A stretch of 64,000 nucleotides of DNA from positions 124,001 to 188,000 of the forward strand of contig NZ_JAIWNB010000018.1 in the NCBI RefSeq assembly GCF_020215705.1, written 5' to 3'. Numbering within the stretch: position 1 is the first letter of the stretch; each line of letters begins with the position of its first letter. The DNA is from Nonomuraea aurantiaca. Lineage in GTDB: Bacteria; Actinomycetota; Actinomycetes; Streptosporangiales; Streptosporangiaceae. Shown in pieces: positions 58,343 through 64,000 of this stretch. A program made the translations under genes and the position numbers. The notes below the pieces were generated by a model. It was not told the DNA's origin and did not search any database. It worked only from the letters and a program-made list of their open reading frames with translations.

Positions 58343-59568
58343 CGGCCGGGGCGACGAACTCGCTGGTGGACGTCACCGGGCTGCGGGTCGGGCACGCCCA
58401 GCGGGTGGGCGACGGTTACCGCACGGGGACCACCGTCGTGCTCGCGCCGCCCGGCGGCATGGTGGCCGGGGTGGACGTGCGGGGAGCCGCGCCCGGCACC
58501 CGGGAGACCGAGCTTCTCGACCCGCGCAACCTGGTGGAGCGGGTGCACGCCATCGTCCTGACGGGCGGCAGCGCGTACGGGCTCAGCGCGGCCTGCGGGG
58601 TCATGGACCGGCTGGCCGACGCGGGGATCGGCTTCCCCGTGGAGGGCGGCGTGGTGCCGATCGTGCCCGCCGCCGTCATCTACGACCTGGGCCGTGGGGG
58701 CGCGTTCCGAGCCGTTCCTGACGGCTCGCTGGGCGCCGAGGCGTACGACGCCGCCGCCCACTCCCACGGCCCGGACCCGTGGACGTGCGGGTCGGTCGGG
58801 GCGGGCACCGGCGCCGTGGCGGGCGGGCTGGCCGGCGGCATCGGCACGGCCAGCGTCGTCCTGCCCTCCGGGGTCACCGTGGCCGCGATGGCGGTCGTCA
58901 ACGCCGTCGGATCCGTGCTGGACCCCACCGGCGGACGGCTGGCCGGCACCCGCTACGGGCTGCCCGGCGAGTTCGACCACCTCGGCGAGCCCGGTGAGGA
59001 GGAGGTGGCGGCCTGGCCAGGCGCCACGGTGACGTCGTTCAACACGACGATCGGCGTGGTGGCCACCGATCTGACGCTCACCAAGGCGCAGTGCGGCAAA
59101 CTGGCCGGTGTGGCGCACGACGGGCTGGCCCGGGCGATCAGGCCCGCCCACACCATGGTCGACGGCGACACCGTCTTCGGCCTGTCCACCTGCGCCCTCC
59201 CCTTCCCCTTCCTCGGGACCACGGCGCCGGGCAGCCCCGAACCCGGCGCTGCGGGCTTCGAAGGCCCGGCCGGCAGCTCCCGGGGCGTTGAGGGCGCTGC
59301 CGGAAGCAGCCGGGCTTTCGGGGGCGTTGCGGAGAGCAGTCGGGGTTTCGAGGGCGCCGCCGGAAGCAGCCGGGACCCTGAAGGTGCTGCCGGGCCGGCG
59401 CCTGTGGGTGCCGGGCGGAACGCGCCCGGTGCCGCCGGGCTGCATGACGTGCTGGCCGCCGGGGCCGATGTCTTCAGCCGGGCCGTGGCGCACGCGATGC
59501 TCGCCGCCACCGGCCGCGACGGCGCGCCCGCGTATCGAGACGTGTTTCCAAGCGCTTGGGGGAAGTAG
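58339..59568 (+). CDS. P1-family (S58/DmpA-NylC type) N-terminal nucleophile peptidase
   Basis: 409 aa from GTG 58339. Self-processing aminopeptidase or amide hydrolase: LVDVTGLRVGHAQRVGDGYRTGTTVVLAPPGG, VHAIVLTGGSAYGLSAACGVMDRL, WTCGSVGAGTGAVAGGL, and the cleavage region VTSFNTTIGVVATDLTLTKAQ followed by AHDGLARAIRPAHTMVDGDTVFGLSTC. Asn-Thr at the cleavage position fits NylC-type processing, rather than the Gly-Ser of DmpA. Family members hydrolyse D-amino-acid amides, beta-peptides or 6-aminohexanoate oligomers. Between the FGLSTCALPFP block and the last helix there is a 50-residue Gly/Ser/Ala repeat not expected in the family. Confidence 0.9.
   Translation: MTAGATNSLVDVTGLRVGHAQRVGDGYRTGTTVVLAPPGGMVAGVDVRGAAPGTRETELLDPRNLVERVHAIVLTGGSAYGLSAACGVMDRLADAGIGFPVEGGVVPIVPAAVIYDLGRGGAFRAVPDGSLGAEAYDAAAHSHGPDPWTCGSVGAGTGAVAGGLAGGIGTASVVLPSGVTVAAMAVVNAVGSVLDPTGGRLAGTRYGLPGEFDHLGEPGEEEVAAWPGATVTSFNTTIGVVATDLTLTKAQCGKLAGVAHDGLARAIRPAHTMVDGDTVFGLSTCALPFPFLGTTAPGSPEPGAAGFEGPAGSSRGVEGAAGSSRAFGGVAESSRGFEGAAGSSRDPEGAAGPAPVGAGRNAPGAAGLHDVLAAGADVFSRAVAHAMLAATGRDGAPAYRDVFPSAWGK
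59257..59406 (+). repeat. 30-bp in-frame minisatellite inside the P1 peptidase
   Basis: Five consecutive 30-bp units encode FEGPAGSSRG, VEGAAGSSRA, FGGVAESSRG, FEGAAGSSRD and PEGAAGPAPV. All keep frame and lie in a probable surface loop. Copy number may vary among strains. Confidence 0.85.
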
Positions 59569-59569
59569 C

Positions 59570-61018
59570 GTGACATTTCAGGACTGGCCGGGGAACTGGT
59601 CCAGAGACTGGCCCGGCGGGCTGCCCGTGGGTGACGGGTGGGTCGAGGTCGAGGACACCGCCGACGTGGTCTTCCCGTACGACGGCTCGGTGGTGACGGC
59701 CGCCCCCGTCGGCACCGCCGCCCTGGCCCGGCAGGCCGTCGAGGCTGCGCTGGCGGTCGCCCCCGCCATGGCCGCGCTCCCCTCGCACGCCCGCCGCGCC
59801 GCGCTCATGGCCGCCCACGACGCCCTCGCCGCACGGCGTACGGAGTTCGAGCGCCTGCTCGTACTCGAGACCGGGAAACCGCTGGTCGACTGCCAGGTCG
59901 AGGTGGCGCGGACGCTCGTCACGCTCCTCACCGCCGCCGAGGAGGTGGCCCGGCTGCACGGCGAGACCGTACCGCTGGACCTGCTGCCGTCGGGGGAGGG
60001 GCTGATCGGGTTCTGGACGCGGCGGCCGATCGGGGTGGTGGTCGGGATCACCGGCTTCAACTATCCGCTGCTGCTGGCCGCGCACAAGATCGCCCCGGCG
60101 GTGGCCGCGGGCTGCCCGGTGATCGTCAAGCCCGCGCCCGCGACGCCTCTGGCGACGCTCTGGCTCGTCCACCTCCTTCGCGAGTCGGGCGCGCTGCCTC
60201 CCGCCGGGGTACAGCTCGTCACCGGCGACGTCGAGGTGGGCCGGACGCTGGTCGAGGACCGGCGGATCGGGGCCGTGTCGTTCACCGGCTCGGCCGCCGC
60301 CGGGCACGCCATCGCGAAGAGCGCGGCGCCCACCAAAGTCCTGCTGGAGCTGGGCTCGAACGCCGCCTTCGTGGTGGCGGCCGACGCCGACCTGGAGGCC
60401 GCCGCCGCGGCGGTGGTGCGGGGCGGCTACTACGCCTCCGGGCAGGCGTGCATCTCGGTGCAGCGGGTGCTGGTGGAGGAGCCGGTCCGTGACGAGTTCC
60501 TGTCGCTGCTGGCCGGGTGGATGAAGGACGTGGTCGTGGGCGACCCCCGCGACCCGCGGACCCGGGTCGCGCCGCTGATCGACCCGGCCGCGACCGAGCG
60601 GGTGCTCGGCTGGGTACGCGACTCGGGCGCGACGCTGGTCACCGGCGGCGGGCTCGACGGGCGGGCCATCGCGCCCACCGTGCTCGCCGACGTGCCCGAC
60701 GGGGCCGCCGCCTGGGACGAGGAGATCTTCGGCCCGGTGGTGTGCGTACGCTCGGTGCCCGGCCTGGACGCCGCGTTCACCGCCGTCAACGCCTCCAGGT
60801 ACGGGCTGCACGCCGCGGTGTTCACCCGCTCGCTGGCCACGGCCTTCGCCGCGATCGACCGGATCGAGGCGGGTGGCGTGGTGGTCAACGAGGTGCCGGG
60901 GTTCCGGGCGGACAACATGCCCTATGGCGGGGTCAAGGACTCGGGCACCGGGAGGGAGGGGCCCCGGTTCGCCATCGAGGAGCTCACGGTCACCCGGATG
61001 GCGATCATCCGCCCTTGA
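59570..61018 (+). CDS. NAD(P)-dependent aldehyde dehydrogenase
   Basis: 482 aa from GTG 59570, one base after the peptidase stop. Cofactor segment VVVGITGFNYPLLLAAHKIAPAVAAGCPVIVKPAPATPL, GAVSFTGSAAAGHAIAKSA, general base Glu in VLLELGSNAAF and catalytic Cys in YYASGQACISVQRVLVEE; the C-terminus has EEIFGPVVCV and NEVPGFRADNMPYGGVKDSGTGREG. It resembles semialdehyde dehydrogenases. In this operon it would oxidise an aldehyde arising from the amide or peptide product. Confidence 0.93.
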   Translation: MTFQDWPGNWSRDWPGGLPVGDGWVEVEDTADVVFPYDGSVVTAAPVGTAALARQAVEAALAVAPAMAALPSHARRAALMAAHDALAARRTEFERLLVLETGKPLVDCQVEVARTLVTLLTAAEEVARLHGETVPLDLLPSGEGLIGFWTRRPIGVVVGITGFNYPLLLAAHKIAPAVAAGCPVIVKPAPATPLATLWLVHLLRESGALPPAGVQLVTGDVEVGRTLVEDRRIGAVSFTGSAAAGHAIAKSAAPTKVLLELGSNAAFVVAADADLEAAAAAVVRGGYYASGQACISVQRVLVEEPVRDEFLSLLAGWMKDVVVGDPRDPRTRVAPLIDPAATERVLGWVRDSGATLVTGGGLDGRAIAPTVLADVPDGAAAWDEEIFGPVVCVRSVPGLDAAFTAVNASRYGLHAAVFTRSLATAFAAIDRIEAGGVVVNEVPGFRADNMPYGGVKDSGTGREGPRFAIEELTVTRMAIIRP

Positions 61019-61127
61019 GGGAGGGATGTACGGATCCTCGGCGCCAGGAGACCCCCGATTCCGCAACCCCCACCCTGGCCCCGCACCCGCACCCCGACCT
61101 CGGGCTCCGACCCCCGCCTGGGGTCCT

Positions 61128-61144
61128 GGCCTGGGTCCCAGGCC
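61128..61144. terminator. GC-rich hairpin between convergent genes
   Basis: GGCCTGGG-T-CCCAGGCC is a perfect 8+8 inverted repeat in a 186-bp low-complexity C/G-rich gap between the aldehyde dehydrogenase and the convergent monooxygenase gene. Likely a bidirectional terminator of the long operon; there is no T-run. Confidence 0.55.
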
Positions 61145-61204
61145 GGGGGTTCGTGGGGTCCTCGGCTCGGGTCTCTGGTCCCCGGGCCGGGGCAGGGATA
61201 GAGG

Positions 61205-61495
61205 TCAGAGTTCGTCGAGGATCTCGATGTCCTCCGCGGTGACCTCGCGGGCCACCCCGAACGCCGCTGTGGCCGCGGCGGTGCCGGGTAGTGCCTGGCG
61301 GGCCGCTTGCAGGCTGGCGGCTGAGTCCCAACGCCAGACGCCGACCCACGTCTCGTCGTCGAGCCGGCCGAGGCGCGCCTCGGTGAGGCCCGGCAGTGTG
61401 GCCCTGACCGCGGAGACCAGGGTCGCGTGCCGAGACCGAACCTGTTCGGCGTCGGCGGGATCGGCCTGGAAACGGGTGACGCTGATGACTGACAT
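61205..61495 (-). CDS. Small antibiotic-biosynthesis-monooxygenase-like protein
   Basis: 96 aa ferredoxin-like fold: SVISVTRFQADPADAEQVRSRHATLVSAVRATLPGLTEARLGRLDDETWVGVWRWDSAASLQAARQALPGT. The dimeric alpha-beta barrel pattern with a central WVGVWRWDS strand fits the ABM superfamily, which includes quinol monooxygenases and stress-response proteins. The divergent TetR gene, separated by inverted repeats, is probably its regulator. Confidence 0.8.
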   Translation of the reverse strand: MSVISVTRFQADPADAEQVRSRHATLVSAVRATLPGLTEARLGRLDDETWVGVWRWDSAASLQAARQALPGTAAATAAFGVAREVTAEDIEILDEL

Positions 61496-61508
61496 TGCTT
61501 GACCATTT

Positions 61509-61553
61509 CTCTAGAGTTGACTTCTAGCGACTTAATCTAGAGATAGACTCTAG
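61509..61553. promoter_or_regulatory. CTCTAG-type operators between ABM and TetR genes
   Basis: CTCTAGAG (61509-61516, perfect palindrome) and CTAGAG-ATAGA-CTCTAG (61537-61553, perfect arms), with a further TTCTAG between. They fill the 60-bp divergent promoter region and end three bp before the TetR ATG. Confidence 0.7.
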
Positions 61554-61555
61554 GC

Positions 61556-62188
61556 ATGAGCGATGTCAAGCGGCCGAACAAACGGGCGGAGAAGGCGAAG
61601 GAGACCCGCCGGCGCATCCGCGCGGCGGCATTGGAGCTGTTCGTGCAGGACGGATACGGGGCGACGAATCTGCAGGACGTCGCCGACAGGGCCGGGGTCG
61701 CGGTGCAGACGATCTACTTCGTCTTCGGCAACAAGCGCGCCCTGCTGAAGGAACTGGTCGACGTCACGATCGCGGGTGATGACGAGCCGGTGGCCACGAT
61801 GGACCGGCCGTGGTACACCACAGCGTTGTCCGCCGACACGGCCCAGGACATGCTGCGCGCCTACGTGGCGGGCGCGACCGCGGTCCTGGAGCGGATCGCG
61901 CCGATCGGCAAGGTGCTGGAGGCGGCGGTCGCGAGCGACCCCGAGGTCGCCGCCCTGTGGCCGCACGACGTCGACCCGCGTTACGTCGTCCAGCAAGGGG
62001 CTGCCAAGGCACTGGCCGGCAAACCGGGCGCACGGGCGGACCTGCCGGTGGAGGAGGCCGCTGATGTGCTGTACGGGCTGCTCAGTCCGGAGCTGTACCT
62101 GCTGTTCGTCCGGGAGCGTGGCTGGTCACGCGAGCGCTGGGAGAGCTGGGTCGGCGAGACCTTGCGCAGCAGACTCTGCCGGCCCTGA
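61556..62188 (+). CDS. TetR-family regulator
   Basis: 210 aa. HTH: KETRRRIRAAALELFVQDGYGATNLQDVADRAGVAVQTIYFVFGNKRALLKELVDVTIAGDD. The C-terminal helices (AQDMLRAYVAGATAVLERIAPIGKVLEAAVASDPEVAAL) belong to a common actinobacterial TetR subgroup. Divergent from the ABM-like gene across CTCTAG repeats; probably represses that gene and itself. Confidence 0.92.
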   Translation: MSDVKRPNKRAEKAKETRRRIRAAALELFVQDGYGATNLQDVADRAGVAVQTIYFVFGNKRALLKELVDVTIAGDDEPVATMDRPWYTTALSADTAQDMLRAYVAGATAVLERIAPIGKVLEAAVASDPEVAALWPHDVDPRYVVQQGAAKALAGKPGARADLPVEEAADVLYGLLSPELYLLFVRERGWSRERWESWVGETLRSRLCRP

Positions 62189-62219
62189 CCTGGCGATGCC
62201 GGCCCAGCGCGTCGGCCGC

Positions 62220-62987
62220 TCAGTTGGGCGGGTCGAAGCGTCCGTCCACGGCGGTCCAGCCGCCGTCCACGTACAGGACGGAGCCGGTGACGAAGCTCGC
62301 CGCGTCGCTCGCCAGGTAGACCACGGCGCCCGCCATCTCCTCCGCCTGCGCCCACCGGCCGAGCGCGCTCTTGGCGGCGTACGCGTCGTACCAGCCGGGA
62401 TTGTCCTTGATCTGCTGGGTCAGCGGCGTCTCGACCACGCCCGGCGCGACCGCGTTGACCCGCACGCCGGACGGGCCGAACTCGGCGGCGGCGGTGCGCA
62501 GCAACTGCACCAGCCCGGCTTTCGTGGCGGAGTAGACGCCCTGGCCGGGCTCGGTCACCGACGCCCGGATCGACGCGAACCCGATGATCGAGCCGCGCCC
62601 GCGCTCCACCATCCCCGCGCCGAACGCGCGGACCACGTCGAACGAGGCTCGCAGATTCAGGCGTACGACCCGCTCGAACTCCTCGCCGGAGTAGTCCAGC
62701 AGCCGCTTGCGCACATTCGTGGCGGCGGTGAACACCAGCACGTCGGCGGGCGCTTCGGCGGCGAGGGCCCGTACGGCCTCCCCGTCGAGGACATCGACCT
62801 CGCGCGAGGCCGCCCCGCCGCACCGTTTCGCGGTCTCCTCGGCGGCGGCGGGGTCCAGATCCGCGCAGACCACCTCGGCACCGTGCGCGGCCAGCGCCAG
62901 CGCCGACTCCCGCCCGATCCCGCTTCCGGACCCGATCACCACAGCGCGCCGCCCATCCAGGCGGAACAACGCGTCGTATGCCGTCAT
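62220..62987 (-). CDS. Short-chain dehydrogenase/reductase
   Basis: 255 aa. Rossmann motif RRAVVIGSGSGIGRESALALAAHG, adenine Asp in VVCADLDP (NAD preference), NVR in place of the usual NAG (TAATNVRKRLL), catalytic Ser in FASIRASV, and YSATKAGL with catalytic Tyr/Lys, ending VTGSVLYVDGGWTA. The start is 17 bp from an operator almost identical to the one controlling the peptide ABC operon. It may oxidise an alcohol in that pathway or reduce a carbonyl. Confidence 0.93.
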   Translation of the reverse strand: MTAYDALFRLDGRRAVVIGSGSGIGRESALALAAHGAEVVCADLDPAAAEETAKRCGGAASREVDVLDGEAVRALAAEAPADVLVFTAATNVRKRLLDYSGEEFERVVRLNLRASFDVVRAFGAGMVERGRGSIIGFASIRASVTEPGQGVYSATKAGLVQLLRTAAAEFGPSGVRVNAVAPGVVETPLTQQIKDNPGWYDAYAAKSALGRWAQAEEMAGAVVYLASDAASFVTGSVLYVDGGWTAVDGRFDPPN

Positions 62988-63003
62988 GGCGGCCAGCCTA
63001 GCG

Positions 63004-63022
63004 ACTGGTCTGACCAGTACAC
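63004..63022. promoter_or_regulatory. GntR operator copy 2 (SDR promoter)
   Basis: ACTGGTC-T-GACCAGT (63004-63018, perfect arms) followed by ACAC. It differs from copy 1 (52174-52192) at two positions. It links the SDR gene to the GntR regulator about 11 kb away. Confidence 0.8.
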
Positions 63023-63116
63023 CAGGTCTGCCCTGAGATGGTGTCGGCGTTTCCCAGGGACAGCTCAGGGGCGATCACCGATGATGCGGGCCAGGGCGGC
63101 GCGGCATCGTGGTGGC

Positions 63117-63770
63117 ATGATCTCCACCGACACCCCTGCGAACAGCCCCACGCACAGCCTCACGAGCAGCGTCGCCAGGGCTTCCTTCACCGCCGGACCC
63201 GCCGCCTTCCTCGGCGGCTGGCTCCTCATGCGTCCCATCGGCGGCGATCTCATGCCCGGTCCCTGGTGGACGGCCGCGCACGCCGTGTGGTTGCTCGGGT
63301 TCCTGCTGTTCGGCGTCATGGTGCTGGAGCTGCGCCGGATGGCGGCGCCCACGACCCGCGGGCAGAAGGCGGCCGTGTGGGCGGTGACCGGGGTGGCGCT
63401 GTTCAGCGTTCTGGCCAATGTGGCCCAGCTTGTCATCGACCTGGTGGCCGGGTTCACCTCGGCGGACGGGGAGGCGATGCGGGCGGTCTTCGACCAGGTG
63501 CAGGGGTATCCCGGGGTGGAGCTGGTCGTGTACTCGGTGGGCGCCCAGCTGTTCTTCGTGGCCCTGCTGGTGCTGGCCGGGATCATGGCGGTGCTGCGGC
63601 GGGTCACCTCGCTCAGCGCCGTGGTCGTCGCGGCCGGGCTCGTGGTGCTGGCCGTGGCGATGCTCGGCGTCGGCCGCGACTCGGCGCTGGTCGCGGTGGG
63701 GATGGCCGTGCTGTGGCTGGGGGCGCTGCTGCTCGGCCGCGGGCCTGGCACACCGGCGCTCAGTGTCTAG
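63117..63770 (+). CDS. Hypothetical membrane protein, about six helices
   Basis: 217 aa from ATG 63117. After a Ser/Thr-rich N-terminus it shows helices at FTAGPAAFLGGWLLMRP, WWTAAHAVWLLGFLLFGVMVLEL, AAVWAVTGVALFSVLANVAQLVIDLVAG, LVVYSVGAQLFFVALLVLAGIMAVL, and two closing helices (AVVVAAGLVVLAVAML, ALVAVGMAVLWLGALLLG). No motif identifies a function. It reads away from the SDR gene, with 129 bp between the two starts. Confidence 0.75.
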   Translation: MISTDTPANSPTHSLTSSVARASFTAGPAAFLGGWLLMRPIGGDLMPGPWWTAAHAVWLLGFLLFGVMVLELRRMAAPTTRGQKAAVWAVTGVALFSVLANVAQLVIDLVAGFTSADGEAMRAVFDQVQGYPGVELVVYSVGAQLFFVALLVLAGIMAVLRRVTSLSAVVVAAGLVVLAVAMLGVGRDSALVAVGMAVLWLGALLLGRGPGTPALSV

Positions 63771-63955
63771 AAGACCACTGAAGACCTTGTGGGCCAAGGA
63801 CCAGGGCGAGGGCTTGGGAGAGGCGGCGGATCGCGCGCAGCGGAAGGTCGTCGAGGTCGGTGACGAGGTACGTCGCCTGGGTCGCCCGGAGCGGCCGGAC
63901 GGATCTGGACGCGCTCCGGGCGGCCCTCACGACCTGGCTCGGCCCGGGGCGGTGA

Positions 63956-64000
63956 TCAGGTGGCCTTGCCGCGGGCGACGTAGAGCTTCATGTCGGTGAA
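63956..64000 (-). CDS. 3' end of a gene running off the window edge
   Basis: An open minus-strand frame at the right edge encodes FTDMKLYVARGKAT and ends with TGA at 63956. A C-terminus ending in VARGKA-type residues is frequent in class I SAM-dependent methyltransferases, so that is a guess only. The preceding 185 bp (63771-63955) hold no supported gene; one minus-strand frame reads protein-like for about 40 codons (DLPLRAIRRLSQALALVLG) but has no start or recognisable domain. Confidence 0.5.
   Translation of the reverse strand, partial: FTDMKLYVARGKAT

Noticed and set aside
57526..59493. Long antisense frame over M20 and P1 peptidase genes
   Set aside because: Shadow frame rich in Arg/His/Gly; conflicts with two well-supported enzymes.
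61019..61204. Possible small gene or RNA in the C/G-rich gap
   Set aside because: Low-complexity sequence with no start/ribosome-binding site; the only clear element is the hairpin at 61128-61144.
1..64000. CRISPR arrays, insertion sequences, prophage or rRNA
   Set aside because: No regularly spaced repeats, transposase, phage structural gene or rRNA sequence was seen.

Overview
The window is chromosomal DNA of a very high-GC actinomycete. Support comes from about 70% GC, strong G/C third-position bias, many GTG starts, ATGA/GTGA gene overlaps, and many TetR/MarR/LacI/GntR/PaaX/WYL regulators. Gene content (GH53 and GH20 secreted hydrolases, TTC38-like TPR protein, mycothiol-type deacetylase, SigE-family sigma factor) fits Streptosporangiales such as Nonomuraea; that genus assignment is inference. 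I saw no rRNA, tRNA, CRISPR array, insertion sequence or prophage.

Layout. 1-5.1 kb: the 3' part of a Cu+ P-type ATPase, a TetR/MFS divergent pair with a palindromic operator, an acyl-CoA dehydrogenase, and a frameshifted small gene. 5.1-10 kb (minus strand): one tightly coupled envelope operon, SGNH lipoprotein (frameshifted) - acyltransferase-3 - GerMN-like lipoprotein - response regulator - sensor kinase. 10-13.4 kb: a membrane protein and a MarR / ABC ATPase / ABC-2 permease efflux operon. 13.5-19.8 kb: a tandem cyclase-homology protein, a GH53 galactanase behind a LacI-type palindrome, and two regulator-enzyme pairs (WYL/VOC and TetR/MDR reductase) with visible operators. 19.9-23.4 kb: a three-subunit molybdenum hydroxylase of the PaoABC type. 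23.4-32 kb: secreted peptidase, GH20 hexosaminidase, and a fructose-type ABC importer with PfkB kinase and LacI repressor around tandem operators. 32-36.5 kb: a beta-solenoid membrane protein, a PIG-L deacetylase and a TPR protein.

36.9-41.4 kb holds the most unusual accessory genes: a TerB_N/TerB_C protein translationally coupled to a DUF2791/BrxD-like ATPase, followed by a MazG-like-NUDIX fusion. 41.4-45.5 kb has a PaaX repressor and two acyl-CoA ligases. 45.6-51.4 kb has a secreted zinc protease, an LLM flavoenzyme, an ECF sigma factor that lacks region 4.2 with its putative anti-sigma partner, and an adenylate cyclase.

52-63 kb looks like one regulon. A FadR-type GntR regulator sits beside a large operon (oligopeptide ABC importer, M20 amidohydrolase, DmpA/NylC-type P1 peptidase, aldehyde dehydrogenase). 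An almost identical 19-bp operator stands in front of the operon and again, about 11 kb away, in front of a short-chain dehydrogenase. The arrangement suggests import, hydrolysis and oxidation of an unusual amide or peptide.

A recurring oddity is short tandem duplication at gene boundaries or inside linkers (6561-6626, 7774-7887, 9084-9143, 54640-54665, 11985-12100, 59257-59406), which points to frequent slippage or unequal recombination in this lineage.
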